Positions 30,601-40,142 are shown, counted from the stretch's first letter. The stretch: DNA of 64,000 nucleotides from Prorocentrum cordatum (GCA_963575745.1 CAUYUJ010007502.1:262501-326500); one strand, 5' to 3'. The notes: generated by a model from the letters alone, not told the origin. Numbers and translations: made by a program.

Positions 30601-33600
30601 GCGCGCACGACACGAACCCGAAACCGAAGTCGATTTCCCAGTAGGGGGGGTCTCCGTTGGACGTCGGACTCACCCCCTATGTATGTATTGCCCTTCTCTT
30701 GCGGTTCGAATTTGTTATTTTAAGTATGTGCCTATCGATTGTCTCTCTCCCGTGGCTCGAGCCCGACGTGTTTTACGCATGTGCCCATAGATTGCCCTTT
30801 TCCTGTGGCTCGAATCTCGTGCCTCTTTAACAGCCACCCCGGGCCCCGGGAGGGCACGTCGGAAATTCATGCGCATCCGTCGAGAACCCTGCACGTGGAT
30901 GGCGATTGGCATGAATCTCGAGACCACGCAAGAGTGTTGGCGAATGGACTTCCTGTTGGGCACGGGGCGGAGCTCGTATGACCCCGCGAGTGCCATCCCC
31001 ATGCGCACGTACATAGGAAGGACGCCGGCGAGCTTGGCGGTCGCACCGATGTTGGCGCAGGCGCGCATGTCGTCGTGGTCCTTCTGGATGACCCTAGCGG
31101 AACGCCTGTCGATTGCTGGATGGTAGAACAGGATTCTGCGCGCGTGCTTGGCGTTCGGACGCGCGCGTACGTTCATGGCGAACGACACCCCGCGCCAACC
31201 GCAGGCGCTCTCGCACCAGCCCCGCGCGCACGGAGTCGAGGATCATCTGTGTAGCAGACTGCGGCTTTCAGCTAGGCCCAGACGTCGCCCCCGAGTTGTT
31301 CGCTGCCCCTCGCCCGCGCGGCCTCGAGGATGCGCGACAGGCCCCGATCATCGAGCCGCTTCGCGTTCACGAACTCGAGCGCGGATGGGGATGTCCAGCA
31401 GGAGCTTCCAGGCTCAGCGTGCGCCCCACGTCAACGGAGACGCGCCCTCGCGCGGCGAACGCCTTCGCAAGCCTCTGTGGTGCGCCGCCCGCGAATGCGG
31501 CCCGCGCGCTCCGCAGTGCGCCCGCAGGGGGGGCCTTCTGGATCCCCGTGCGGATTGGAAAATTGATGGACTACCGTTTTGCCGCGATGCTTGTTAGCTT
31601 GCCGACAGTTAGGCGCGCAGTCTTGCGCCCCCTCCTGCGTTGGTTCCGCACCGTGCTCTCGCGACCGCGGCGCTGCCCAGCTTGTTGCGCCCTCTGCTCT
31701 CGCGACCGCGGCGCTGCCCAGCCCGCGCCGCCTCACTTGTTCCGCAGCCTCCCCGGCGAACTTGCCGCCGCTTCGCTTGGACGGTGGCATCCATCGGCCA
31801 CCAGACGGGACAAGTGTCTTTCAGTGCACTCGGCAAGTTGGCAAGACCGCAAAGTGTGGCAGATGTAGTGGGTTCCGGCCTATCCCGCCGCCGTGCCTGG
31901 GTTGTTGGTAAGAAAAAACCATGCGGGAAGCGCCGTGGAGCCGCGGGAGTCACGCTGGGAACCCAGGAGCATTCGAGATTTGGGGCCCCGGCCCTTTCTC
32001 TGGACCAGATTTAAGTCGGGCCCGGCCCTCTATAGGAGGAATATTCAAAAATTGCCAAAACATAGTATGAGGATTTGTTTTTTGCGTTTTTTGTGCCATT
32101 TTGGAGCACGTTTGGGGTATTTTTTTCTGTTTGGTCGAAAATCCCCACGTCGGGGACACGCCCGACTTAAGACTACAAGGGGCTCGAGGGCACTCCCACT
32201 CGTGGCGCCCAGCTCGCGTCTGCACTGCGCGTGGCCCTACGACCGCGACCTTCCTGCTCCTGAAAGGCCACGACAGATCAGTTCGGTCCCATTGCAATTC
32301 GCCGAACGCGTTCCACTAATTACTCGCAAAGTGCCTACTCGCTTCAGAAAAAAGTCTCCCCCTTTAGTAAATCCCCTGCGGCGGATTCAGGCCATTTGCG
32401 AGTAGTTGATTTGCGGGTAGTGGAGCGCGCTTGTCCAGCAATGATGCGAGGGAAAGGCCACCCGGACGCCTACCTCTTCCCATGCATCGGGCCTCGCGTA
32501 ACAGAGGGTGATAATTGGGGGGGGGCAACGAGAGCTGCCGAAACGAGGCCCCTTACGGGCCCTAGAGGGGCCGTTCAGGGCCCAAAAGGGGTGCTTTTCG
32601 GGCCTACAAATGGCACCTTACTCCACCCCCCAAGTTATCCTTCCCCTATGAATTCGCGCTCAAGTGCAGCGGCATTCCAATCCGTGCCTCGCGGCGCGGG
32701 GGCGGACACCAGGATTGTGCGTTTCTTTCGCCTGGTGCGGCTGCTCAGAGTAACCAGCAACGCGCTCTGCCTCCGCGACCTCCGCCTCATGGCCTGCACG
32801 CTGCTGCAGTCGCTGGTGTCGATCTTCTGGGCGTTTGTGCTCCTCTTCGTCGTCATGTACTGCTTCGGCGCCTGTTTCACGGATGCGGTGTCCGGCTTCC
32901 TAGCAGGCACCGATCGCACAGGCGCCGGCGACGGGCACCACGTCCACGAGGAGCTCGTCGGGCCCCTCCTCTTCTGAGGGGGAGGGGGCCCGGGTACCCA
33001 CTATAGCGCAGAGGCCGGCACGTTCAAATTCTGGGCTGGCTTGGCCAAGATCCGTGTCGGCGGATAGTCGGGGGTGGACAGAAAGCCCCAACAGTGACAC
33101 GTCGATTAGTGAATTGTCCGTTTTCGGTTCTCGAGATGGCGCCGTGGCCGTTCTTTTCCAGGCTTGCGCCCGCCAGGTTTGGGCCTCAGGGTCGACTTCA
33201 CTAGACCACGTTTCACTAAAGGGGGGTCTGTCCACCCCCGAGATAGGAGACGTCCCAAGAACTCCGACGTCGCGTGTTTTTTTCAAAACTGGGCTCCCCT
33301 GAGGTTCGGGCCGGGCGAAAGGGGGGGATTGGGAAAGGGGTGGTTACGAAATTTGCTGCATGCAGCTGGTTTCGGCCTCACCGAGGGGCCCAGTCCTCGA
33401 TACATACCTAGCCGCCTCCGGCGCCGGGAGGCGCCGGGAAAATCAGCTACGTGAGCGGATTCTCACCCCCCCCCTTTGCTATCCCCCCCTTGCGCCCGAC
33501 CCGAGAGGTGCGGACCCCAGCCTGCGGACTGTTTTTATCCTCCCGGGTCTTCTTTTGACGGGCCCCCCTCAGGGCCGGTGAGGGCCCCGGGAGGCAGGGA

Positions 33601-34527
33601 GTGGCCGAGAGACCTCCGGGTCGTAGTTTCCGAAGGTCGGGTCGGGCGAAAGGGGGGGATTGGGAAAGGGGGGGTTACGAAATTTGCTGCATGCAGCTGG
33701 TTTCGGCCTCACCGAGGGGCCCATTCCTCGATACATAGCCGCCTCCGGCGCCGGGAGGCGCCCGGAAAATCAGCTACGCGAGCTGATTCTCAAACCCGCC
33801 CTTTGCTATCCCCCCCTTTCGCCCGACCCGAGAAGGGCGCGAGGATGGCAGGGCCAGAAAGACTCAGGAGAGGGAAAACACACACACAGACACAATTAAT
33901 CTTCGATTCCCCAGAAAATATGGGAAAATATGGGAAGTGGGGGGGAAGACAGAAGCCCAGAAACTATGGGACAATGTGGGGAACATTTTTATTTGTGTGT
34001 ATTTATTTGTGTGTCCTGGGGCCCCTTCAAAGACAAAGGATCGAGTTGGGAGGAATGGAGCTGGGAGAAATGATCAGACCGTCCGTATGGTCGCGCATGC
34101 TGCATGTGCTTATTGTTCTGTCGTGCCGTGTATCTTCCCAGCCCCATCCTCCCAACACGATCAGTGTCTTCTCACAGTGTCTCCACTGCAGGATTCCTGG
34201 CGCCGTCTGGATCAGCTGTACGGGTCCTTGCCCAGGACCATGTGGACGCTGCTCCTCGCGATCACGAACGGCGCGGACTGGACGACGCTTGCGGAACCGC
34301 TGGCGGATGTGCACATGGTGCGCAGGGCAGACAGAGCCGTTGTGGCAGTCGAGATTCGATCTTTTCACCCTCCTCGTCCTCTCTCTGTCTCTCTCTCTCT
34401 CTCTCTTTCTATTTCTCTTGTTCTCTTCCTTTCTCTGTTTTATCTCTATGTGTGCCTCTCTCTTTATTTCTCTCTTCAGTTTTTTTGTTGTTGTTGCTCT
34501 CTCTCTCTCTCTCGTTATCGCTACGTT

Positions 34528-34566
<39 letters not shown>

Positions 34567-37261
34567 TTCAGTCTCTCTCTCGCTCTCTCTCTCTCTCTCT
34601 TTCTCTCTTTCTCTCTCTCTCTCTCTCTTTCTCCCTTTCCAATCTTCCTCTCCCTCCCTTTATGCTTGTCTGTCTATCTGTCTGTCTGTCTGTCTGCCTG
34701 CCTGCCTGCCTGTCTGTCTTTCTCTCTCTCTCTCTCTCTTTACTGTCTCTCTTTCTATTTTGCTCCTAGCCTTTTTTATGCTTCGGCCGTCCTTAGGTAT
34801 ACGTGGCCATTTTCGCAGTGTACGTCGTTCTGGTCCTCGTCGGGGCGCTGAACGTTCTTACCTCCGTCTTCGTGGAGCGCGCGCGGGAGCTCAGCAGTTC
34901 GGACAGGGACCTCGCCACGCAGGCAGAGCTGGCCTCGCAGGAGGCGTTCATCGTGGAGATGCGGCGCATCTTCGAGGAGGTGTCGGCGGGGCGCTCAGGG
35001 GGGTGGCGCGAGACGGGTGGTCTTCTAAGGAGGCAGCGGCCTTCTTAGAAGTCAGGGGGGGTTCTTGCAAATTCTTGGGGGGCTTTAAGAAGGCGTCTCA
35101 GAAGCCGAGATGGCTTCTGAGAAGGCCCCCGCCTTCTTAGAAGCTCCCCCGCCTTCTTAGGAGGCCGCCCCCACGCATCCACCCCCCTCCCCCTCGTGTG
35201 CGCCGCCAGGTGGACGGGGACAAGGACGGCATGATCACCTGGGAGAAGTTCAGGGACTATCTGAAGAACGAGCAGGCCCAGGCCTTCTTCACGACGCAGG
35301 CGCTTGTGCATCGGGTCTGCTCGTTGTGCCCTCTTCTTCGGAGAATCGTACATGCTCGTACTGGTGGCAGTCAGCCCAACCCGTCACCGTGCTTGGTCGT
35401 GAACACGAGGCCTGACGGAGGACTGTGGGCACGTTCCCGAGAGTCTCTTGGGAGCCTCTGGGAGCTCGAAGGGGCCAATTGCGGGCCTGCTGGTTGTCTT
35501 GTGTTCAGTCTTGTAGTGGAGTAGTGGAGTGCTCAACTATCAGTTCGAGTTCCCCCTCTTGGGCCTTTTCTGGGGTCTCCTGGGAGCCGCCTGGGCTCCT
35601 CTAGGAGGCCTCGGAGGCTCCTCTTGGGCGGTTCTTTGGGGCATCTGGCGCCATCTTGGACGCTCCGATAAAACAAACATTAGCCTGAAAGGAACCAACC
35701 ATGTTGCAGCTGCGAGTGCCGAGAGGGAGATGCGACGAAGGAGGGGGGCGTGCAAACTCCGAGTAGCGCACGCGGTATAGCCTTCTGCCACGAAACGTGC
35801 GAAGGGTGTGCCGACATGCGTCGGGATGACTCCTGCGAACGTCGCCATTGAGGCCTTTCGTGTGGCTCCTTATGGGGCCACGAACCGTGTGAGGGGTGTG
35901 CCGAAATAGGGCGGCGGTGCCATGCGAACTTTCCCACTGGGGCCTTCGGTGGAGCTTTTATGGGGACACGGGACGTGCGAGGAGTGTGCCGAAATGAAGC
36001 GGCGGTGCCACGCGGACGCTCGCGCTGGGGCCTTCGGTGTGGCTCCTTATGGGGCCACGAACCGCGTGAGGGCTGCGCCGAAATGGGGCAGCGGTGCCAT
36101 GCGGACGCCCCCACTGGGGCCTACGGTGGAGCACCCGATGGGGCCACGAAACGTGTGAGGGATGTACCGAAATGGGGCGGCGGTGCCATACGGACGCTCC
36201 CGATGGGGCCTTTAGCGGAGCTCCCTATGGGGCCACGAACAGTGTGAGGGGTGTGCCAAGATGGGGCGGCGGTGCCATGCGGACGCTCCCGCTTGGGCCT
36301 TCGGAGGAGCTCCCTTTGGGGCCACGAACCGTGTGAAGGGTGTGCCAAATGGGGCGGCGGTGCCCTGCGGACGCTTCCGCTGGCGCCTTCGGTGGAGCTC
36401 CTTATGGGGCCACGAACCGTGTGAGGGGTGTGCCGAAATGGGGCGGCGCTGCCATGCGGACGCACCCGCTGGGACCCTCCGTGGAGTTTCTTTGGAGGCC
36501 ACGACCCGTGTGAGGGGTGTGCCAAAATGGGGCAGCGGTGCCATGTGGACGCTCCCGCTGGGGCCTTCGCTGGAGCACCCTATGGGGCCACGAACCGTGT
36601 GAGGGGTGTGCCAAAATGGGGCGGCGGTGCCATCCGGACGCTCCGGCTGGGGCCTTCGGTGGAGCACCCCGTGGGGCCACGACCCGTGTGAGGGGTGTAC
36701 CGAATTTGGGCGGCGGTGCCACGCGGATGCTCCCGCTGAGGCCTTCGGTGGAGCTCCCTATGGGGCCACGAACCGTGTGAGGGATGTGCCAGAATGGGAC
36801 GGGGAGGAGGGAGGAGGGGGAGGAGGGAGGGGGAGGAGGGAGGAGGGAGGAGGGAGAGGGATGTGAGGTGAGGTGACGCGGGGCGCTATTTCTTCAAAAC
36901 GAGGACCCAACACCACAGGATGGTTGGACAAACATCTGCACATCTGTTACAAAACATTATACATCGTGGGATGTTCGATGAATGTGGCATGTTGGGTCGG
37001 CCCCCAGGGCCTCCAAGGCTGCAAACAATGTCCTCAATAGAGCCCCAGGACAGTTCATGGGTTTGCCGAGGATTCCTCAACCTGTCGAGTGTTTCTGGAA
37101 GGCCATGAGGGGACGTCGGAATCGGTTTGGGCGCGTTCGGCTTGTGGGAGGTCCCGGCGGCAATCGCCGGGAGCGCCCCAGAGCGCCTCGGGATTGTGGC
37201 AATTCCTTCTGCTCCGCACGGCCCCACTTGTTTACCCCTCGCCGCCGGCGCTTCCGCCTGC

Positions 37262-37296
<35 letters not shown>

Positions 37297-38717
37297 ACAA
37301 AAAAAAAAAACGGCCGCACTCGCCCACGCCAAAAAGGTGTCCCGGGTGCGTTGCCGTGCCCAGAGGCTCAGAGAGAGGGTCTCGGAGGCCTCTCAAGGGG
37401 GCAGCGCTGCCAGCCTCCTGGGGCTCTCCTGGGGCCCTCTTGGGGTTCTCCTGGCACCCTTTTGGGGAGCCCTTGGGGGGGGGGCCTCGTCGACGACGTC
37501 GAACAGCAGAGGCCCCGTCGGAGCCCGAACAATCGCCCCTCGGGGACTCGGAGCCTCTCCTGGGGCGCTCTGGGGCGATCTTGGAGCCTTCTTGATGCCA
37601 CAGGCCCACCGGAAGTGAACAGCCATCCCGGGGCCCACCGACTACAATAGGTTGCGCCACAGGGCTGCGGCAGGCGACCCGACCGAATTTTATGATCCAT
37701 TATCGTTTGTACCATTGCGCCAAAAAAAGGTTGCGACAGGCATTCGCAGTTCAGGTATGTTTAATTTTTGTCTGTGGCGCCTGGAGGGTTTACGAAATCC
37801 TTGCAGCAACTCATTGGTCATGGGAATGGACGGTGCAGGCGCTCGATACCTCCGACGCCGCCGGGCTGTTCAGCTTGCTGGACAAGGACGGCAGGGGCAA
37901 GATCAAGGTCAGGGGCACGAATCCGACACACACACACACACACACGCACTACACTTCCTCCTGCTTTCAGGGCTTTCCTGCGGGTGGGCGGCTGGCCAGA
38001 TCCGTCCCTTCTGCTCCATGTGGGCCAGTCAGTACACCTGGTATGGGGTAGAAGGGGGAGGAAAGGGGGGGGATCATGAGGAGGAGAAGAATTGGGGGGA
38101 AGGATAAGATGAACGAGAGGTGGCGGGGGAGGGTGGAATGGAGTCGTATGTCCGCATTGCGACCGACAGACCTTGTTGGGAACCGCGGAAATGGCAGGGC
38201 CGTTTTTTCACCGTTTCTGAAAAAGTGTTCCTTGAAAATGGAAGCGGCGAAAAAACGGCGACCGGAAACGGCAAACAAACGGATCCGGGATTGGAACCAA
38301 AGCCAGATTGGAAAAACAACGGCGACGGAGCCGGTAAACAACACGTCGGAATTGGCAACAAACGGCAACACGGAACCGGGGGAAAAAACGGCCCTGTTGT
38401 TTCCAGGGCCCACTAAAGCGTCAGACCCCCGATCTCAGGCAGATTTCGTGAGGAGCATCGCGAAGGGAGGAGGTGGCATGCAGCATGAGGGGAGGAGGAA
38501 GGATGAAACTTGGGAGTGACGCGGGAGGAGGGAACAGAGAATCAGGAGGGAAGAAAGGAAGGGGGGCCGGAGGAGGAAGAGGGGAGAGAAGGAAGTGGAG
38601 GAGGAGGAGCAGGAGGAGGTGGGTGACGTGGAGGGGAGGAGGAAGAGGAGGAAGTGGGGGATGAAAAGGAGGAGGAGGGCGAGGAGGAGGAGGTGGAGGT
38701 GTAGTTCGAGGAGGATG

Positions 38718-38748
<31 letters not shown>

Positions 38749-39165
38749 GGAGGAGGAGGAGGAGGAGGAGGAGGAGGAGGAGGTGGAGGTGGAGGTGGAG
38801 GTGGAGGACAAGGAGGTGGAGGATGTGGAGGTGGAGGGGGAGGAGGTGGAGGAGTAATTTCGTGGAGGTGAGGAGGAGGAGGAGGAGGAGGTTGGAGGGA
38901 GGAGAGAACGAGGAAGAGGATGGAGAAGGGACGCAGCGGAGGAGGACGTCCCTGCGAGGTTGAAGACTTCGCCCTGGGGTGCATGAAGCTGCGCGGGCAG
39001 GCCAAGAGCTCGGAGGTGGCCACCCTTCTGCGCGAGAGCCGCAAGGCGAGCCGGAAGCTCATGACGGAGATCCGCCAGCTGAAGGACCAGCTCGAGCTGG
39101 GCCAGCCGGGCGAGGCCTCCCCTCGTCTCGTCAGGTCTTCCTCACCTGGTCCTCGGAGTGAGTAG
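24432..39165 (+). CDS. Single-domain voltage-gated cation channel with EF-hands, nine exons traced
   Basis: The traced exons are 24432-24652, 24903-25127, 25353-25419, 32670-32902, 34192-34308, 34797-34979, 35210-35299, 37839-37907 and 38959-39165. Every join keeps the reading frame. The product has one six-segment channel domain: S1 (VSFSLILANTVIA), S2 (FFLGLLLAEVVLRI), S3 (NVLDVLLAAWGV), S4 with five arginines every third residue (RIVRFFRLVRLLR), S5 (IFWAFVLLFVVMYCFG), pore loop (MWTLLLAITNGADW) and S6 (VYVVLVLVGALNVLTSVF). Two EF-hand loops and a charged helical tail follow. This is the plan of protist single-domain Na+/Ca2+ channels. Four such subunits would form a plasma-membrane pore gated by voltage and tuned by Ca2+. 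The ion choice cannot be read safely. The N terminus and start codon are not resolved. Introns make up over 90 percent of the locus. Confidence 0.85.
24903..25127 (+). CDS. Channel exon 2 (S1-S2)
   Basis: It follows TTTGCAG and encodes 75 residues with two hydrophobic segments and, between them, a Cys-containing loop (CARSGCPSG). The acidic residues in S2 (AWADEFF and LLAEVVL) are typical of voltage sensors. It ends at the start of an introner-like intron. Confidence 0.88.
25128..25352 (+). mobile_element. Introner forming a channel intron (GA-AG)
   Basis: The intron starts with GACATGTCGCAG (25128-25139), and the next exon starts with GATATGTGGCAG (25353-25364), a 12-bp direct repeat with two mismatches. 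Inside it, CCAGGGGCAACGTTAAGGGG and CCCCTAACGCTGCCCTTCAG are terminal inverted repeats. Only a GA-AG splice keeps the frame (VG|DMWQWN). The TIR word CGTTAGGGGGGGA resembles MITE family 1 (CGTAATGGGGGGGCGA), and the core resembles 17123-17260. DNA-transposon introners are known in dinoflagellates. The TIRs and direct repeat are seen, and the splice choice is inferred from frame. Confidence 0.75.
25353..25419 (+). CDS. Channel exon 3 (S3)
   Basis: It encodes DMWQWNVLDVLLAAWGVHAV and one or two residues more, with the conserved Asp of S3 (NVLD). The proposed end at CAGG before GCAGGAGC is a GC donor that gives the phase needed by exon 4. The donor at GCC before GTGTGTC is an alternative that would break the frame with the chosen acceptor. 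Confidence 0.72.
25870..27870. repeat. Degenerate tandem array of about 57 bp in the large channel intron
   Basis: About 30 copies of a unit close to TGTGGCTCGAATCCTGTGTG followed by TTTTACGTATGTGCCTATAG and ATTGCCCCTCTCC. Spacing ranges from 55 to about 70 bp, with some units missing. A few further copies lie at 30680-30815. The core GGCTCGAATCC resembles a Pol III B box (GGTTCRANTCC), but no A box was found. A TA dinucleotide run occurs at about 26655-26710 and a GT run at 27752-27775. Confidence 0.85.
27990..29260. repeat. Diverged tandem repeat of about 317 bp
   Basis: The anchor AAACTGCCCACAAGAG with CCCATGACCGCC recurs at about 28302, 28619 and, diverged, 28936, which gives a 317-bp period. 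A further partial copy is near 29040. Other shared words are AAGACGGTCCA and GCCAGGCGTCCGA. Similar CAAGACGGCCCAAG words fill 59930-61570, suggesting a common satellite family. Confidence 0.65.
29270..30050. other. Intron stretch without recognised repeats
   Basis: Part of the 7.2-kb channel intron. A plus frame at 29836-30050 has a hydrophobic composition (AALVAGLAFQALAKLGVSG), but there is no supporting signal. Confidence 0.3.
30050..30560. repeat. 12-bp and 11-bp minisatellites
   Basis: TCGATTTGCATT-type 12-mers run from 30056 to about 30340 (about 22 copies with changes). CAGCGGGACAC 11-mers follow at 30345-30490 in two blocks, each next to a copy of TTGGTCCGGCCGCGGCC (30403 and 30521). 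Confidence 0.8.
30820..31560 (-). pseudogene. Degenerate minus-strand coding remnant
   Basis: Minus-strand frames read protein-like runs that change frame: LEFVNAKRLDDRGLSRILEA (about 31377-31318), then MILDSVRAGLVRERLRLARG (about 31247-31188), then ARRILFYHPAIDRRSARVIQ and GVLPMYVRMGMALAGSYEL (about 31150-30950). The pieces look like one gene broken by frameshifts or introns. The order is faintly like the C-terminal part of helicase-type proteins annotated in dinoflagellates, but this is an impression and no motif proves it. It lies antisense within the channel intron. Confidence 0.3.
31560..32485. other. Intron stretch with a short duplication
   Basis: CTCTCGCGACCGCGGCGCTG occurs at about 31658 and 31699, part of a 41-bp tandem duplication. 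At 32384-32440 a segment similar to 51652-51710 occurs (see findings). Otherwise nothing is recognised. Confidence 0.4.
32491..32661. mobile_element. MITE family 1, copy e, next to a channel acceptor
   Basis: The left end GCGTAACAGAGGGTGATAA is an imperfect inverted repeat of the right end TTATCCTTCCCCTATGAATTCGC. The interior has GGGCAACGAGAGCTGCCGAA and GGGCCCAAAAGGGG. The acceptor GTGCAG of the S4 exon lies 8 bp after the right end, so this copy forms the 3' end of the intron. Confidence 0.7.
32670..32902 (+). CDS. Channel exon 4 (S4-S5)
   Basis: It begins after AAGTGCAG in the phase left by exon 3 and reads through the S4 voltage sensor (RIVRFFRLVRLLR), the S4-S5 linker and S5 to FTDAVSGFL. 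It ends before GCAGGC, a GC donor. This is the only nearby donor that gives an in-frame join to DSWRRLDQLY of exon 5. Confidence 0.88.
33306..33504 (+). mobile_element. MITE family 2, copy 1, 5-bp target duplication
   Basis: TIRs TCGGGCCGGGCGAAAGGGGG and CCCCTTGCGCCCGACCCGA. GAGGT flanks both ends (33301-33305 and 33505-33509). The interior holds TTGCTGCATGCAGCTGG and the palindrome GGCGCCGGGAGGCGCC. It lies in the channel intron between S5 and the pore. Confidence 0.88.
33637..33831 (+). mobile_element. MITE family 2, copy 2, 5-bp target duplication
   Basis: TIRs TCGGGTCGGGCGAAAGGGGG and CCCCCTTTCGCCCGACCCGA. GAAGG flanks both ends (33632-33636 and 33832-33836). It is in the same orientation as copy 1 and highly similar to it, 132 bp downstream of it. 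Confidence 0.9.
33881..34016. mobile_element. MITE-like repeat family 4, copy 2
   Basis: It matches 7731-7865 over nearly its whole length, starting CACACACAGACACAATTAAT and ending TTTATTTGTGTGTCC. It lies 50 bp after MITE family 2 copy 2 in the same intron. Confidence 0.65.
34192..34308 (+). CDS. Channel exon 5 (pore)
   Basis: The acceptor is CCACTGCAG and the donor GTGCAC after GCGGAT. It encodes the pore helix and selectivity filter (LLLAITNGADW) and then TTLAEPLAD. The acidic residue in the filter (Asp in GADW) is compatible with a cation pore. Filters of this protist group vary, so Na+ or Ca2+ preference is not assigned. Confidence 0.9.
34309..34796. repeat. Intron with a long TC/CTCT microsatellite
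   Basis: A GT-AG intron filled at 34380-34750 by CTCTCT, TCTGTC and CTGCCTGCC repeats, a very long polypyrimidine tract ahead of the acceptor CCTTAG. The 300-550 codon plus frames across it are repeat-encoded. Confidence 0.88.
34797..34979 (+). CDS. Channel exon 6 (S6 and cytoplasmic helix)
   Basis: S6 (VAIFAVYVVLVLVGALNVLT) carries the usual Asn before VLTSVFVE. A charged helix follows (LASQEAFIVEMRRIFEE), the entering helix of the first EF-hand. It ends GAGGAG before GTGTCG. Confidence 0.9.
34980..35209 (+). mobile_element. Introner-like intron with inverted-repeat ends
   Basis: Near the left end AGGGGGGTGGCGCGAGACGG and near the right end the reverse complement of AGGGGGGTGGATGCGTGGGG form TIRs. 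CTTCTAAGGAGGC and GCCTTCTTAGAAG give further nested pairing. AGGTG occurs at both splice junctions (34978-34982 and 35208-35212). The splice is GT-AG and in frame. It resembles the other introner in design, but its TIR is different. Confidence 0.6.
35210..35299 (+). CDS. Channel exon 7 (EF-hand 1)
   Basis: It completes an EF-hand whose loop is DGDKDGMITWEK. Asp at positions 1, 3 and 5, Gly at 6 and Ile at 8 are standard. Position 12 is Lys rather than Glu, so Ca2+ binding may be weak. It ends CGACGCAG before GCGCTT, a GC donor. Confidence 0.87.
35300..37838. other. Channel intron 7, with an 89-bp tandem array and a T30-A12 tract
   Basis: A GC-AG intron. GCAGGCGCT overlaps both splice junctions (35296-35304 and 37835-37843), an exact 9-bp direct repeat. 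Contents: the array 35850-36795, a GGA-like run at 36800-36865, the dispersed word CCCAACACCACAGGATGGTT at 36906, T-rich and A-rich tracts at 37262-37311, and a GCCTCCTGGGGCTCTCCTGG repeat near 37400-37460. Confidence 0.75.
35850..36795. repeat. 89-bp tandem array, about 11 copies
   Basis: The unit contains GGGGCCACGAACCGTGTGAG, GGGTGTGCCGAAATGGGGCG and GGCGGTGCCATGCGGACGCT. Anchors recur every 88-90 bp from 35875 to 36766. A strongly diverged relative appears at 41650-42290. Confidence 0.9.
37839..37907 (+). CDS. Channel exon 8 (EF-hand 2, first part)
   Basis: It encodes ALDTSDAAGLFSLLDKDG and RGKIK, the entering helix and most of the loop of the second EF-hand. It ends AAG before GTCAGG. 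Confidence 0.87.
37908..38958. other. Channel intron 8, GGA/GAT-rich
   Basis: A GT-AG intron. It has a CA run at about 37926-37945, GGAAACGGC-like repeats at 38170-38390, GGA runs at 38540-38700 and 38745-38930, and a GAT run at 38715-38745. Confidence 0.8.
38959..39165 (+). CDS. Channel exon 9 (EF-hand 2 end and C-terminal helix)
   Basis: It starts VEDFALGCMKLRGQAKSSEV. VED completes the second EF-hand loop, with Asp at position 12, and LRG-x-A is typical after the EF-hand of such channels. A charged helix follows (SRKASRKLMTEIRQLKDQLE), possibly a coiled coil. A TAG at 39163 ends the frame. GTGAGT at about 39157 is a good donor, so a further exon cannot be excluded. Confidence 0.82.
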   Translation, partial: VEDFALGCMKLRGQAKSSEVATLLRESRKASRKLMTEIRQLKDQLELGQPGEASPRLVRSSSPGPRSE

Positions 39166-39179
39166 GAAGAGGGACTGAT

Positions 39180-39588
39180 CCCGCTACCCTTGCCCAGTTT
39201 TTTGCCTTTTTGTTGGCCTATTGGGAGGCCCTTCTTGCCATGGCTGGAGTCGCGTCGAAATTGTGGTCAGAACGAACCCCTGGAGAGGTCTGTACAGTAT
39301 GGTTTGGTTGCCCCACGTCAGACCATCCCTTCGGGCTGTGCGACTCCTGGGCGGCCACCCCTCTTCCTGCACTCCTCCGCCTCCTCCACGGGGGTTTGCT
39401 CTGGAACAATTTGAAAAGCCCCCCTACCCGCTCAGCTCTCAATGGTGTGCGTGGGTGTATGTGTGTGCGTGTGCGTGTGCGTGTGCGTGTGCGCGTGCGT
39501 AAGCGTGTGCGAATGTGCGCTTGTGCGTGTGCGCGTGTGCGCGTGTGCGCGTGTGCGCGTGTGTGCGTGTGTGCGTGTGCGCGAGTGC

Positions 39589-39625
<37 letters not shown>

Positions 39626-40130
39626 GGTGTGGGTGTGGGTGTGGGTGTGGGTGTGGGTGTGGGTGTGGGTGTGGGTGTGTTTGCGTGCGTCCTTCTGCGT
39701 GTGCGTGTGCGTGTGCGTGTGTGCGTGTGTGTGTGCGTGTGTGCGCAAGGGTCCGCCCCCTGCTGGACCCGCACCTCACGGCCTCCGGGAGGCCATGAGG
39801 TCGCGGCAGGCCTGTGATATCAGCCCCGACGGTTATCACAGGCGCTCTGGTGAGCGATATCTCAGGGGTCCTACGCTTGAGCCGATCTGAGGCTTTTGAA
39901 CCTCAAGAGCCGAGTCCAGAGTCCTCCAGTTCTCCCCCTCCTCCACATCCCTTGAACCTTCTCTCGCGTGCGAGGTCCCGATTGGGCGGCGCAGCCTCCC
40001 GTCTCGCCCGTCCGCCACGCGCGCGAGGGATAGATAAGATAAGACCAGTCGCGGGAAACAGTTTTTTAAAGATGAGAACAGTCGCGAAGCGAGTTCAAAC
40101 AAATCGAGGACATGGCCGCCTTCTCAGCTT
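39180..40130. repeat. GT/GC dinucleotide-rich microsatellite and flanks
   Basis: 39440-39750 is a GTGTGC/GTGGGT run with sub-blocks of GTGTGC, GTGCGC and GTGGGT. No gene is seen in the flanks. Confidence 0.8.
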
Positions 40131-40142
40131 TGCTGAGACGTA

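Noticed and set aside
33476-35140. A 554-codon plus frame over the pore region
   Set aside because: It runs through MITE copies and a TC microsatellite. Only 34192-34308 in another phase and 34797-34979 make sense as channel exons.
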